Positions 17,119 through 26,553 of a stretch of DNA of 50,065 nucleotides are shown piece by piece. Positions within the stretch are counted from its first letter, which is position 1. Each line of letters begins with the position of its first letter. The notes below the pieces were generated by a model. The model was not told where the DNA came from and ran no database searches. It saw only the letters and a list, made by a program, of their open reading frames with translations. A program made the position numbers and the translations under genes. Source of the stretch: Roseibium sp. TrichSKD4 (GTDB taxonomy: Bacteria; Pseudomonadota; Alphaproteobacteria; Rhizobiales; Stappiaceae); contig NZ_GL476300.1 in NCBI RefSeq assembly GCF_000148725.1, positions 79,547-129,611 of the forward strand, written 5' to 3'.

Positions 17119-18525
17119 CTATTCTGTTGGCATGCGCGCTGCGGTTTGGGCAGGCTCTGGTTCATTCGGGGCACGCCCTTCTGCCCCCATTGGCCTGACA
17201 AGCAATCCTTCTCCGGCTTCCGGTATGCGCGTTGACAACACGGCATCCCCGTCGGCCAAACCGCCCTCGACAATGATGTACCCATCATCGACCGCAACAG
17301 CCTTCACGGTTCTGGGCGAGAGGCGGTTTTGCTCGATCACATAGACCGTGCCCTGTCCATAAAAGGAGGTTTCGGGAATTTTGAACGTGCCGGCATAAGT
17401 TTGGTCAGGCACAAGAACTTCCACAAAAGCCCCCGGTCGCAAAGGCGTTTGATCCGGGTTCAAGGCCACTTTGGCGTAGACGTCAACACCGCCGCGCGAG
17501 CTGGCAACATCTGCGCCAATCCGGTCGATTTCAGCCTCATAGACCGCAGTTTTTGCGCCCAATGACCATTCCACTTGAACGGAACGGCCCACCACCGTGC
17601 CGCTTTCAGCGACCAAACGGCCATATTGCTCATCGGACAGGGTGAAGCGGACTTCCAGTTCGTCACTGGCAAAAAGCGAAGCGATAACGTCATTGACATT
17701 GACCAGTCGACCAACCTGTGCAGCCTCCGACCGGATAATGCCGTCAAACGGGGCTTTCAGAACAGTGTCTTCCAGCTGTCGCTCTGCGTTTTCCAGACGC
17801 CACTTGAAACGGTCAATCGCTGCTTCCTGCTGTGTGACCTTCGCGCTCTCAAGAGACAAGGTATTTTGCCGCTGTTCGAGGTTCTGCTGGCGTTGGGAGA
17901 CGAGAAACTTTCGCTCATCAACCGTCCGCTCGGTGACAGATCCTCGTTTCAGCAGGTCTTCAGCACGCTCCAGGTCTTTTTGCGCAAACTCAAGCTGTTC
18001 ACGCGCCCGAACCACATTGGCCTTTTCAAGCTCTACACGGCCCCGACGCTCAACCAGTGTTGCCTGCGCTTCGGCAAGATTGGCGCGCGCTTCCGTAACT
18101 GCGCCTTCATAGTCAAAGCGATCAATGGAAACCAGCGTTTCGCCCTTTTTCACCTGACCTCCGGCCTTGAGATTTGGATGAACGGCGACAACTTCTCCGG
18201 CGACCAACGAGCGCATGTCGACGGTCCGCCCTGCGGTTGCTTCGCCATAGACCAGAATATCAGGAGTGTGGTTGGCCTTGCTGGCCAGTACGGTTTCAAC
18301 GGAATAGGATTTTTCACTGAACTGGCGCTTGGGAACTTCCGGTTTGGTCGCAACCAGATAGTTCATTGCCATCACGGCCCCAAACAGGACGGCAGCGGCA
18401 AGAATAGCTTGCAGGCCCGCCTTGGCAGCCAGTTTTACAGGGTGTGCGGCGCGGCGCTCGGATGGCAAATCGTATTCGACCTGAGACGACAGTTCGCTGC
18501 TTGGTTGGTCTACGGACTTCAACAT
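17119..18525 (-). CDS. RND efflux adaptor (HlyD/AcrA membrane-fusion protein)
   Basis: 468-residue periplasmic adaptor. A single N-terminal membrane helix (about residues 30-50, LQAILAAAVLFGAVMAMNYL) follows an unusually long cytoplasmic lead of about 30 residues. Next come the first lipoyl half (LVAGEVVAVHPNLKAGGQVKKGETL), a long coiled-coil hairpin (about 135-235), the second lipoyl half (VLKAPFDGIIRSEAAQVGRLV) and the beta-barrel and membrane-proximal domains. It connects the RND pump to an outer-membrane channel that is not in the window. First gene of the adaptor-pump operon; a GGGGTGG site precedes the ATG. Confidence 0.93.
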   Translation of the reverse strand: MLKSVDQPSSELSSQVEYDLPSERRAAHPVKLAAKAGLQAILAAAVLFGAVMAMNYLVATKPEVPKRQFSEKSYSVETVLASKANHTPDILVYGEATAGRTVDMRSLVAGEVVAVHPNLKAGGQVKKGETLVSIDRFDYEGAVTEARANLAEAQATLVERRGRVELEKANVVRAREQLEFAQKDLERAEDLLKRGSVTERTVDERKFLVSQRQQNLEQRQNTLSLESAKVTQQEAAIDRFKWRLENAERQLEDTVLKAPFDGIIRSEAAQVGRLVNVNDVIASLFASDELEVRFTLSDEQYGRLVAESGTVVGRSVQVEWSLGAKTAVYEAEIDRIGADVASSRGGVDVYAKVALNPDQTPLRPGAFVEVLVPDQTYAGTFKIPETSFYGQGTVYVIEQNRLSPRTVKAVAVDDGYIIVEGGLADGDAVLSTRIPEAGEGLLVRPMGAEGRAPNEPEPAQTAARMPTE

Positions 18526-18676
18526 TCCACCCCTTGGCCTTTTCCGACGCCCAGTTTCGCCGGAAAGACATACGATTCAAAGAGGTATTTGGCTCACAGG
18601 AACCGTCCACCGGCCCTTTGGTGTATGGGAATTCCGAAGCGTAAATACAACCAAAGAAAATGTATCGGTGTGTAAC

Positions 18677-18700
18677 AGCCCCGACTGCCGTGTCAGGGCT
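18677..18700 (-). terminator. Hairpin after hslO
   Basis: On the minus strand AGCCCTGAC pairs with GTCGGGGCT (9 bp with one wobble, 6-nt loop) just after the hslO stop. It lacks a T-tract, so it may be a weak terminator or an RNA-stabilising end. Confidence 0.5.
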
Positions 18701-18708
18701 ATCCCAGA

Positions 18709-19686
18709 TCAGGGCGCCTCGAACTCGTAACGGGTGCTGCAGAACTCGCAGGTGACGACGACCTTGCCGTCTTCCTTCATGTCTTCCAGATCGGTTTCAC
18801 TGAAATTCTTCAAAATTCCGCTGATCTTTTCGCGAGAGCACTGGCATCGATCTTCAATAGGCTGCGGATCGAAAATACGCACACCCCGTTCGTGGAACAG
18901 GCGGAACAACAGGCGTTCTACCGAGATTTCCGGATCGGTCAGCTCAACATCCTTGACAGTTTCAACGAGTGCCTTGGCTTCCAGCCACGCATCATCCTCG
19001 TCAGTTGTATGCGCTTCTGTCCCTTCCGGTGCATCGCCCGGGTCCATATCAACGGCCTTGATACGATCCGAAGCTTCCGGCAGAAACTGAACCATAATGC
19101 CGCCAGCTTGCCAGCTCTCACGCGGCTCTTCCCCTTCGCTGCGTGTAAAAAGCTTGCTTACAGCGAGACGGATTTCAGTCGGAATTTGCTCAGACCGCGC
19201 AAAGTAGCGACGCGCGACCTCTTCCAGCGAGACACCATCCAATTCCACCAGACCCTGATATCGCTGCATGTGCTTGCCCTGATCAATGGTCAAGGCAAGG
19301 TGGCCAGTTCCAAGCAGGTCTTCAGGTGCAGACTTTCCACCCTTGACCAAGGCGTCCATCTTATCCCGGTCAAAGCTTGCATAGGCCCGCAAGGCATCTG
19401 GCGAGGAAAAATCAACGACGAGCATGTAAACTGGCCCGTTCGTTTGGGTCTGCAGGATAAAACGCCCGGAAAACTTGAGAGATGTCCCGAGAAGGCTGGT
19501 CAGCACCATTGCCTCAGCCAGAAGCCGGGAGACAGCTTCCGGATAGTCGTGCCGGGACAGGATCCGGTCAATAACGGGCCCTAAAGCGACTGCGCGACCC
19601 CGAACATCAAGCTCTTCTACCGAGAACGGACGGACCGCATCCGGCCCGGCTGGCGTTACACCAAATTCCTCGAGATTTACTGCCAC
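18709..19686 (-). CDS. hslO: Redox-regulated chaperone Hsp33
   Basis: Cytoplasmic holdase switched on by oxidative unfolding. The 325-residue protein has the Hsp33 core (DVRGRAVALGPVIDRILSRHDYP..., LLAEAMVLTSLLGTSLKFSG, FILQTQTNGPVYMLVVDFSSP) and the C-terminal zinc redox switch CQC (Cys281, Cys283) and CEFC (Cys313, Cys316). The spacing between the two cysteine pairs fits the family. The region after residue 190 has an acidic insert (GDAPEGTEAHTTDEDDAW) common in alphaproteobacterial versions. It is 63 nt downstream of argF on the same strand and could be read through from argDF. Confidence 0.95.
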   Translation of the reverse strand: MAVNLEEFGVTPAGPDAVRPFSVEELDVRGRAVALGPVIDRILSRHDYPEAVSRLLAEAMVLTSLLGTSLKFSGRFILQTQTNGPVYMLVVDFSSPDALRAYASFDRDKMDALVKGGKSAPEDLLGTGHLALTIDQGKHMQRYQGLVELDGVSLEEVARRYFARSEQIPTEIRLAVSKLFTRSEGEEPRESWQAGGIMVQFLPEASDRIKAVDMDPGDAPEGTEAHTTDEDDAWLEAKALVETVKDVELTDPEISVERLLFRLFHERGVRIFDPQPIEDRCQCSREKISGILKNFSETDLEDMKEDGKVVVTCEFCSTRYEFEAP

Positions 19687-19749
19687 GCAATTTCCCTTTG
19701 ATTACAGCCATTGGTGCTGCCGGACATTTTGCTGCCCGGCACGCCCGTT

Positions 19750-20679
19750 TTATGCGCCGTTAAAGCACCAGGCCAATATACCTTTTTGTGCGTGTAACCG
19801 ATTTTCTGCTTCGTCGAAAACCACAGAATGTGGTCCATCCATAACTTCCGACGTGACTTCCTCGCCGCGGTGGGCAGGAAGGCAGTGCATGAAGAGGCTA
19901 TCGGCCTTTGCTTCCTTCATCAGGCGATTATTGACCTGATAGGCACCTAGAAGGTTGTGGCGCTGCTCTTCGTCGTCATCGCCCATGGAAACCCAGCAAT
20001 CGGTGACAATGCAGTCAGCGCCTTTTGCGGCCTCAAACGGGTCATCCGTGACGATAATTTCGCCGCCAGCAGCACGTGCCTGTTCAAGCAGCTCAGTCGG
20101 CGGGGCCAACTCCTTTGGCGTGGCAATGCGCATTTCAAAGTCGAGACGCGGCGCTGCGTGCACCCAAGAGGCGAGCACGTTGTTGCTGTCCCCTGTCCAG
20201 GCCACCGACTTGCCCTTGATTGAGCCGCGATGCTCCTCATAGGTCATGATGTCAGCCATGATCTGGCACGGGTGAGACAGCTTTGTCAGTCCGTTGATCA
20301 CCGGAACAGTTGCCGCTTCCGCAAGCTCGTTCAGATCATCGTGGTCCAGAATGCGGATCATGATCGCATCGACAAACCGGGACAGGACCCGCGCCGTGTC
20401 CGCAATGGTTTCGCCACGGCCAAGCTGCATTTCGGCGCCAGTGAGCATCAGGGTTTCACCGCCCAATTCGCGCATACCCACATCAAATGAAATGCGGGTC
20501 CGCGTGGACGGCTGTTCGAACACCATCGCCAGAACCTTGCCGGCCAGCGGGCCTTGACCACGATGGACACCATTGCGGGTTTTCTTGATCTCTTTGCCGA
20601 GTTCCAGAATGGCGCGGATTTCTTCGCCGCCAAACTCTGTCAGATCCAAAAAATGCCGAAGTTCGCCGTTCGCACTCAT
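19750..20679 (-). CDS. argF: Ornithine carbamoyltransferase
   Basis: Joins ornithine and carbamoyl phosphate to make citrulline in arginine synthesis. The 309-residue protein shows the carbamoyl-phosphate loop STRTR (58-62), the HPCQ motif ([10 protein letters not shown]) and the ornithine-binding loop [11 protein letters not shown] near residue 270; the SMG segment (WVSMGDDDE) completes the site. Its ATG overlaps the argD stop in the ATGA arrangement, so translation of the pair is coupled. Confidence 0.96.
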   Translation of the reverse strand: MSANGELRHFLDLTEFGGEEIRAILELGKEIKKTRNGVHRGQGPLAGKVLAMVFEQPSTRTRISFDVGMRELGGETLMLTGAEMQLGRGETIADTARVLSRFVDAIMIRILDHDDLNELAEAATVPVINGLTKLSHPCQIMADIMTYEEHRGSIKGKSVAWTGDSNNVLASWVHAAPRLDFEMRIATPKELAPPTELLEQARAAGGEIIVTDDPFEAAKGADCIVTDCWVSMGDDDEEQRHNLLGAYQVNNRLMKEAKADSLFMHCLPAHRGEEVTSEVMDGPHSVVFDEAENRLHAQKGILAWCFNGA

Positions 20680-21881
20680 TCTGCGGCTCCTTCCAAAGAC
20701 TGTGACTTTTCGAAAGTGGAAGCTGCAGCATCAAGGCGTGTCACGACCTCGGAGAGCTCTTCTTCCGTGATGGTTAGAGGCGGGATGATCCGCACAACAT
20801 TATCGCCAGCAGGAACGGCCAACAGCCCATGCTCTCGCGCAGCAGCGACGAACTCACCTGCGGGCACGACGCATTTCAAGCCGAGCAAAAGGCCTTTGCC
20901 GCGCACTTCCGCCAACACCTGCGGATGGGTGTCCACAAGTCCAGCCAGCTTTTGTTTCAAAAGAAGGCCCTTGCGCTCAACCTGCTCCAGAAAGCCGTCT
21001 TCCAGAACCACGTCGAGAACAGCATTGCCAACGGCCATGGCTAGCGGATTGCCGCCAAAGGTGGTTCCGTGTGTGCCCGGTGTCAGGCAGGCCGCGACCT
21101 CTTCTGTTGCAAGACAGGCCCCCATTGGGAAACCGCCACCGATCCCCTTGGCGATCGCCATCAGGTCTGGCGCGACTCCGGCCCATTCATGGGCAAACAG
21201 CTTGCCCGTGCGGCCAACACCAGTCTGAATTTCATCGAAGATCAGTAGAATGCCGTTGTCATCGCACAGTTTGCGCAAATGGCGCAGGAAGTCCGTTCCC
21301 TGCTCGCGAATGCCGCCTTCCCCCTGAATGGGCTCAATGGCGATCGCGGCCGTCTGCGGACCGATTATGGCAGCCAACGCTTCGAGATCACCTGCAGGCA
21401 CCTGATCAAAGCCAGGGGCTTTCGGACCAAAGCCCTCCAGATACTTCTCCTGCCCGCCCGCTGCGATGGTTGCAATCGTCCGGCCATGAAATGCGCCTTC
21501 GAAGGTGACGATATGAAACCGTTCCGGATTGCCACGGTCATAATGGTAACGCCGCGCCGCCTTGATGCAGGCTTCCATAGCCTCTGCACCAGAATTCACC
21601 ATCAAAACCTTGTCGGCGAAACTGCTTGCAGCCAAACGCTCGCCAAGCTTCTCCTGGCCGGGAACCTTGTGTAGGTTCGACACATGCCACAGCTTTTCTG
21701 CCTGTTCTTTCAACGCAGATACGAGATGAGGATGGCTATGACCCAGTGCGTTGACCGCAATTCCGGAACCGCAATCGAGGAATCGTCGGCCGTCATTCGT
21801 CACGAGCCAGACACCTTCCCCGTGATCGAACTCCAAATTCGATCTTGCGTAATTCCCGAATAGCGATGACGCCGAAGTCAT
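20676..21881 (-). CDS. argD: Acetylornithine aminotransferase
   Basis: PLP-dependent class III aminotransferase that makes N-acetylornithine for arginine synthesis. 401 residues, with [15 protein letters not shown], the FHGRT element, the [13 protein letters not shown] Asp-containing strand, and the PLP lysine in [13 protein letters not shown] (Lys245). The close relation to succinylornithine and DAP-pathway aminotransferases means side activities are possible. It is the first gene of argD-argF, and its leader holds a strong hairpin about 90 nt upstream. Confidence 0.93.
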   Translation of the reverse strand: MTSASSLFGNYARSNLEFDHGEGVWLVTNDGRRFLDCGSGIAVNALGHSHPHLVSALKEQAEKLWHVSNLHKVPGQEKLGERLAASSFADKVLMVNSGAEAMEACIKAARRYHYDRGNPERFHIVTFEGAFHGRTIATIAAGGQEKYLEGFGPKAPGFDQVPAGDLEALAAIIGPQTAAIAIEPIQGEGGIREQGTDFLRHLRKLCDDNGILLIFDEIQTGVGRTGKLFAHEWAGVAPDLMAIAKGIGGGFPMGACLATEEVAACLTPGTHGTTFGGNPLAMAVGNAVLDVVLEDGFLEQVERKGLLLKQKLAGLVDTHPQVLAEVRGKGLLLGLKCVVPAGEFVAAAREHGLLAVPAGDNVVRIIPPLTITEEELSEVVTRLDAAASTFEKSQSLEGAAE

Positions 21882-21968
21882 ATCATGTACTTTCCATCAA
21901 TCTTATGAGTTGAAGAAGGGCTTCCAAGCTAACGCCGATGGAGTTTAAACCCTAAGCTGAAATGCAAC

Positions 21969-21991
21969 GTGCCGCCCCGAAGAGGCGGCAC
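21969..21991. repeat. GC-rich perfect hairpin in the argD-gcrA gap
   Basis: GTGCCGCC (21969-21976) and GGCGGCAC (21984-21991) form a perfect 8-bp stem with a 7-nt loop. Neither strand shows a T-tract right after it, so a simple terminator is unlikely. It could be in the argD leader or an operator. Confidence 0.6.
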
Positions 21992-22299
21992 GCGCATCAG
22001 CGACATATAGACCGTTTTGACAGGGATATGTCAATTGAAATGCCACTTTCCGGAGAGATTCGAAAAGTTACTTATCTGTTTACATTTGATGGGGAAAAGT
22101 CATTTCATCCCCAACTGCTTTTAGCCAACTTGTTGCCTCTGCAATTCCCGCTATTGTAATCTTCAACCTGTCAGACACGATATCTCGTGCAGGAATTCAC
22201 TTGTAGGCACAACATCTGCCACAGTGGGGCGCGCCCTTCGTGCCCTAGTAAGAAATTAATGCCTGATGGCCTTGGGTCACAGTCTGGAGGTGCGGCAAA
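21992..22299. other. Intergenic region between argD and gcrA
   Basis: About 300 nt with no gene I can support. It must hold the divergent argD and gcrA promoters; an AT-rich stretch around 22060-22110 is the likeliest site. A strong GGAGGTG ribosome site lies just before gcrA. Confidence 0.6.
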
Positions 22300-22845
22300 A
22301 TGAGTTGGACGACCGAACGCGTAGAGCTTCTCAAAAAGCTCTGGAGTGAAGGACACAGCGCAAGTCAGATTGCTGGTGAACTGGGCGGCGTGACACGGAA
22401 CGCGGTCATCGGAAAGGTCCACCGGCTGGGTTTGTCTGGTCGCGCCAAAACGACAACGACAACCAGCAAGGCAAAACGCCCACGGGCTGCCACAGCGACA
22501 GCTGCCCCACCGAAGGCAAAGGCCCCGACAAAGTCTCCGCAACCCGTTTCACAAGGCGCAACAGCGCTGAAGATGGAAGAAGATGTTGCTCCGGTTGCCG
22601 TGCCGCAAGCCAATCCAGAGCCGATTGCAGAACTCGTGCCGATCTCAGAGCGTGCGTCCATTCTCACCCTGACAGAGCGCACCTGCAAATGGCCGATTGG
22701 TGACCCAAGCACCGATGACTTTTATTTCTGCGGACGCCAGTCCGATGCAGGCGTTCCGTACTGCGCCCACCATTGTAAGGTTGCGTATCAACCCGTGAGT
22801 GACCGTCGTCGCGATCGCCGTCCACAGGTTCGCGCCGCATCGTAG
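22300..22845 (+). CDS. gcrA: GcrA cell-cycle regulator
   Basis: Alphaproteobacterial transcription factor that works with sigma-70 at promoters carrying CcrM-methylated GANTC sites. The 181-residue protein has the conserved N-terminal helix-turn-helix: MSWTTERVELLKKLWSEG, SASQIAGELGG and TRNAVIGKVHRLGLSGR. A basic, Ala/Pro-rich linker follows (about 46-100), then the C-terminal sigma-contacting domain with CKWPIGDP, CGRQ and YCAHHCKVAYQP, including the four conserved Cys/His. The excellent GGAGGTG ribosome site suggests high expression. Confidence 0.97.
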   Translation: MSWTTERVELLKKLWSEGHSASQIAGELGGVTRNAVIGKVHRLGLSGRAKTTTTTSKAKRPRAATATAAPPKAKAPTKSPQPVSQGATALKMEEDVAPVAVPQANPEPIAELVPISERASILTLTERTCKWPIGDPSTDDFYFCGRQSDAGVPYCAHHCKVAYQPVSDRRRDRRPQVRAAS

Positions 22846-22855
22846 AGTTTGCTGC

Positions 22856-22911
22856 AACTGAAACTCAAAAACCCGGCCTTGCGCCGGGTTTTCTTTTTGT
22901 CAGTTTCAGTT
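22856..22911. terminator. Bidirectional terminator between gcrA and phoB
   Basis: An 8-bp stem AACCCGGC/GCCGGGTT with a 5-nt loop is followed by TTCTTTTT on the plus strand and TTTGAGTTT on the minus strand. It is nested in a second perfect 10-bp inverted repeat (AACTGAAACT at 22856-22865, AGTTTCAGTT at 22902-22911). It ends both convergent transcripts. Confidence 0.88.
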
Positions 22912-22919
22912 TGTAATGT

Positions 22920-23612
22920 TCAGGACGCAAACTGATCGTTGAAGGCGTAACCTGCCCCGCGCACGGTCCGGATTGGATCTTTGGCCTTACCCCTGTTCAG
23001 AGCCTTGCGAAGACGGCCAACATGAACATCAACTGTCCGCTCATCCACGTAAACATCGTGCCCCCAGACACCATCAAGCAGCTGTTCTCGTGAATAAACA
23101 CGTCCCGGCGAGGTCATGAGAAATTCCAGAAGCCGGAATTCAGTTGGACCGAGATGGATTTCCTTTGAGCTGCGGCGAACCCGGTGGGTTTCGCGGTCCA
23201 GCTCAATGTCCCCTGAGCGCAGAAGATTGGAAACGACCTCGGGGCTTGCCCGGCGCAAAATGGCCCGAACACGTGCCATCAACTCTGGCACCGAGAACGG
23301 TTTTACAACGTAGTCATCAGCGCCGGTCGACAGGCCGCGAATGCGCTCGGATTCCTCACCGCGTGCGGTCAGCATGATGACGGGCAACAAAGCTGTTTCC
23401 TCTCGCCCCCGGATGCGTCGGCACAACTCAATTCCGGAAAGGCCCGGCAACATCCAGTCCAGCAAAAGAAGGTCTGGCAGGCTCTCGCGCAGGCGGAGGT
23501 CCGCTTCATCACCGCGCGCGCAGACTTCGACCTGATATCCTTCTGCCTCCAGATTATATTTTAATAGCAGGCTAAGCGGTTCTTCGTCTTCTACGATGAG
23601 TACCTTGGGCAT
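22920..23612 (-). CDS. phoB: Phosphate regulon response regulator PhoB
   Basis: OmpR-family activator of the phosphate-starvation regulon. The receiver domain has EDEEP (8-12), the phospho-acceptor Asp52 in LLDWMLPG, and K in VVKPFSVPEL; the C-terminal winged helix (ELDRETHRVRRSSKEIHLGPTEFRLLEFLM..., DERTVDVHVGRLRKAL) has the recognition helix. The 230-aa length is standard. It is the last gene of the pst-pho block, 51 nt after phoU. Confidence 0.96.
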   Translation of the reverse strand: MPKVLIVEDEEPLSLLLKYNLEAEGYQVEVCARGDEADLRLRESLPDLLLLDWMLPGLSGIELCRRIRGREETALLPVIMLTARGEESERIRGLSTGADDYVVKPFSVPELMARVRAILRRASPEVVSNLLRSGDIELDRETHRVRRSSKEIHLGPTEFRLLEFLMTSPGRVYSREQLLDGVWGHDVYVDERTVDVHVGRLRKALNRGKAKDPIRTVRGAGYAFNDQFAS

Positions 23613-23663
23613 TCCACGTCAGCTCCACATAGGTGCATCGGGCGACAAAAGCCGCCCTTTTGC

Positions 23664-24365
23664 TTATTCCACCGATACACTCATTTCATCAACACGCGGC
23701 CGGTCTTCCGGCAAACGCTCGCCCGTCACCATGTAATAGACGTTTTCCGCGATGTTGGTTGCGTGATCGCCGATCCGCTCGATGTTTTTCGCGCAGAACA
23801 GAAGGTGCGCGCACTGTGTGATGTTGCGCGGATCTTCCATCATGTAGGTCAGCAACTCACGGAACAAGGATGTGTAGATCGCATCCACTTCAGCGTCATT
23901 GTCACGAACTTTCACGGCAGCCTTGTCGTCATGGCCTGTGTAAGCATCAAGAACGCTCTTAAGCTGGTTCAGCGCCAACTCGGTCATATGCTCCACGCCA
24001 ATCGCCAGTTTCTTGGAATTCATGCCTGCGTCGATTGCGATCACCCGCTTGGCAATGTTCTTTGCCATATCACCCACGCGCTCCAGATCATTCGCGATCC
24101 GGCCAGCTGACACGATTTCGCGGAGGTCTTTGCCCATCGGCTGGCGACGAGCGATGATCTCAATGAGGCGCATCTCGATCTCCTGAAGGAGGTCATCGAG
24201 ACGCCGGTCCTGTTCGATTGTGGCGCGGGCCAGCTCAAGGTCGCGCGTGACGAGAGCAGAAACCGCGTTATTTACGATGGTTTCCGCAATACCGCCCATT
24301 TCTGCAATCCGGCCAGCGAGTGTCGACAGCTCGTTGTCGTAGGCACTAACGATATGATCTGACAT
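23664..24365 (-). CDS. phoU: Phosphate-signalling protein PhoU
   Basis: Cytoplasmic helical-bundle protein that links PstB to PhoR and keeps the regulon off when phosphate is plentiful. The 233-residue protein has two PhoU repeats: the N-terminal LAGRIAEMGGIAETIVNNAVSAL with VSAGRIANDLERVGDMAKNIAKR, and the C-terminal HLLFCAKNIERIGDHATNIAENVYY, each ending with the conserved metal-binding ExxGD pattern. An AAGGAAA site precedes the ATG. Confidence 0.96.
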   Translation of the reverse strand: MSDHIVSAYDNELSTLAGRIAEMGGIAETIVNNAVSALVTRDLELARATIEQDRRLDDLLQEIEMRLIEIIARRQPMGKDLREIVSAGRIANDLERVGDMAKNIAKRVIAIDAGMNSKKLAIGVEHMTELALNQLKSVLDAYTGHDDKAAVKVRDNDAEVDAIYTSLFRELLTYMMEDPRNITQCAHLLFCAKNIERIGDHATNIAENVYYMVTGERLPEDRPRVDEMSVSVE

Positions 24366-24402
24366 ACTATTTCCTTTTCAAAGCAATTCGGGGCACTGCC
24401 CG

Positions 24403-25200
24403 TCAGCCAAACCGGCCGGTGATATAATCCTGGGTTCGCTTGTCTTGCGGGTTCGTGAAGATGTCTTCCGTTTGCCCTTCTTCAACAAGAACACCGAGGT
24501 GGAAAAATGCTGTCCGCTGAGAAACCCGTGCGGCCTGCTGCATGGAGTGCGTCACAATCACGATCGTGTAGTTCTGACGCAATTCATCGATCAGCTCCTC
24601 CACCTTCGCGGTCGCAATCGGATCAAGTGCCGAACACGGCTCATCCATCAGAATGACTTCAGGGCTGACCGCAATCGCGCGGGCAATACAAAGCCGCTGC
24701 TGTTGACCGCCAGAAAGGCCGGTTCCCGGCGCATCGAGACGGTCTTTGACCTCTTCCCAAAGGCCAGCCTTTTGAAGGCTGGAGGCAACGATGTCGTCCA
24801 GTTCGGACTTGTTGGACGAAAGGCCGTGGATACGAGGTCCGTAGGCTATGTTGTCGTAAATTGACTTCGGGAACGGGTTTGGCTTTTGGAAAACCATGCC
24901 AACCTTGGCCCGAAGTTGAACTGGATCCACCTTCGGATCATAGATATCTTCGCCGTCAATCAGGATTTCGCCTTCAACGCGGCAGATATCGATTGTGTCG
25001 TTCATGCGGTTGATTGTGCGCAGGAACGTGGACTTGCCACACCCGGACGGACCGATAAAGGCAGTGACAGATTGCGGGCGAATGTCGATGTCGACATCTT
25101 TGATGGCGTGCGTATCGCCATAATAGACCTGAACATTCCGGGCCCGGATTTTGGTGTCAGTCATGGCGCTCACTTCGTCAAAATTTGGTACTTCGTTCAT
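24403..25200 (-). CDS. pstB: Phosphate ABC transporter ATP-binding protein
   Basis: ATPase of the high-affinity phosphate importer. Walker [10 protein letters not shown] (50-58), Q-loop in VFQKPNPFP, signature LSGGQQQR, and Walker [14 protein letters not shown] are intact in 265 residues. The MNEVPNFDE start has an AAGGAAA site; an internal ATG (MTDTKIRAR) 12 codons later is an alternative. It sits between pstA and phoU. Confidence 0.97.
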   Translation of the reverse strand: MNEVPNFDEVSAMTDTKIRARNVQVYYGDTHAIKDVDIDIRPQSVTAFIGPSGCGKSTFLRTINRMNDTIDICRVEGEILIDGEDIYDPKVDPVQLRAKVGMVFQKPNPFPKSIYDNIAYGPRIHGLSSNKSELDDIVASSLQKAGLWEEVKDRLDAPGTGLSGGQQQRLCIARAIAVSPEVILMDEPCSALDPIATAKVEELIDELRQNYTIVIVTHSMQQAARVSQRTAFFHLGVLVEEGQTEDIFTNPQDKRTQDYITGRFG

Positions 25201-25212
25201 GGGTCTGTTTCC

Positions 25213-26553
25213 TTACCAACGGCGCTCAAACCGACGGCGCAAGATGATAGCCAGAATGTTCATGGTCAAAAGGAAGACCAACAGGACAATGATGCCGCCC
25301 CAGGCTTTTTCGTAGAAGGCAAAGTCGGCACGGGCTGCCCAGGTGTAGATCTGCGCGGGCATTGCCGAGTTTGGATCGATGAACCCCTGAACGATCCCGT
25401 CCGGATAGCCACGAGCCACAAAACCAACCATTCCGATCAGAAGGAGCGGAGCCGTTTCCCCCAGCGCCTGTGCGAGACCGATGATGGTCCCGGTCAAGAT
25501 GCCCGGCATCGCCAAAGGCAGGACGTGGTGGAATACGGCCTGCATCTTGGAAGCCCCGATCCCCAGCGCAGCGTCACGAATGCTCGGCGGAACCGCCTTT
25601 AGAGACGCGCGGGTGGAGATAATGATTGTTGGGAGCGTCATCAAGGTGAGCACCAGTCCGCCGACCAGCGGCGCTGATTGCGGTAGGTGCATGAACTGGA
25701 TGAAGACGGCCAGACCTAGAATACCGAACACAATGGACGGAACCGCGGCAAGGTTCGAGATGTTCACTTCAATGAGGTCTGTGATCTTGTTCTGCGGCGC
25801 AAATTCCTCAAGGTAGATGGACGCCGCCACGCCAATCGGCAGGGACAAGAACAGTACCACCAACATCATGAAGAAGGATCCGACCACGGAGGCACCAATG
25901 CCCGCTCCGCCCGGATTATCCACGCCGGAGTCAGCGCCTGTGATGAAATCCCAATTGAAGACATTCACGATGATGCCCGCCTTGACCAAGGCGTCCACAA
26001 TATCGAGATCCGACTTCTGCAGGAACCGGCTGTCGGTCATATTCTCGCGGGTTACACGACCATTTATGTATCCGTCGACACGGGACGACGCTGCAAGTTC
26101 GAAAGCAACATTTTTCCCAAGTTGGTCCGGATTTTCTTTGTAGAAGGACCGAATGGTTCCGCCTGGTTTGCCAACAAGTCTGCCGATGGCATCCTTATCG
26201 AACGGGACAGAAATACCGCTTGCATCAAGTTGAGATTTCAAGGCTGAGATAAAGATGCTCTCATAGGCCTTGGTCTTGAAGAGTTCCTTTTCAGCAGCGT
26301 CATACTGCTCTTGTGTCAGCGTGAATTCCACCTTCATCACGGTGCGTGAAAATGCCGGCATTCCTTCGCTGATAATTGAGTAGGCAAGCACGACCAGAAA
26401 GAACAGGCCGATGCCAATTGCCGTCATGCCATAAGCCCGAAAGCGCTTTTCGGCAGCGTTCCGTATGCGGGTCAAATCATCCAGCGCATAGAGCGATTTG
26501 CCCTTGATCGCAGCCGGTGCGGTTGTTTCCGGAGAAAGAGTTGTCTCGGTCAT
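25213..26553 (-). CDS. pstA: Phosphate ABC transporter permease PstA
   Basis: Inner-membrane channel subunit with PstC. At 446 residues it is longer than the roughly 300-aa E. coli PstA because of an added periplasmic domain between the first helix (about 40-65) and the transport core; this long form is usual in alphaproteobacteria. The core shows the EAA loop with GASKMQAVFHHVLPLAMPGI. Its ATG overlaps the pstC stop by one base (TGATG), so translation is probably coupled. Confidence 0.94.
   Translation of the reverse strand: MTETTLSPETTAPAAIKGKSLYALDDLTRIRNAAEKRFRAYGMTAIGIGLFFLVVLAYSIISEGMPAFSRTVMKVEFTLTQEQYDAAEKELFKTKAYESIFISALKSQLDASGISVPFDKDAIGRLVGKPGGTIRSFYKENPDQLGKNVAFELAASSRVDGYINGRVTRENMTDSRFLQKSDLDIVDALVKAGIIVNVFNWDFITGADSGVDNPGGAGIGASVVGSFFMMLVVLFLSLPIGVAASIYLEEFAPQNKITDLIEVNISNLAAVPSIVFGILGLAVFIQFMHLPQSAPLVGGLVLTLMTLPTIIISTRASLKAVPPSIRDAALGIGASKMQAVFHHVLPLAMPGILTGTIIGLAQALGETAPLLLIGMVGFVARGYPDGIVQGFIDPNSAMPAQIYTWAARADFAFYEKAWGGIIVLLVFLLTMNILAIILRRRFERRW

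Noticed and set aside
17575-18675. Long plus-strand frame of about 366 codons over the RND adaptor gene
   Set aside because: Antisense to a certain gene, with no domain and no start signal.
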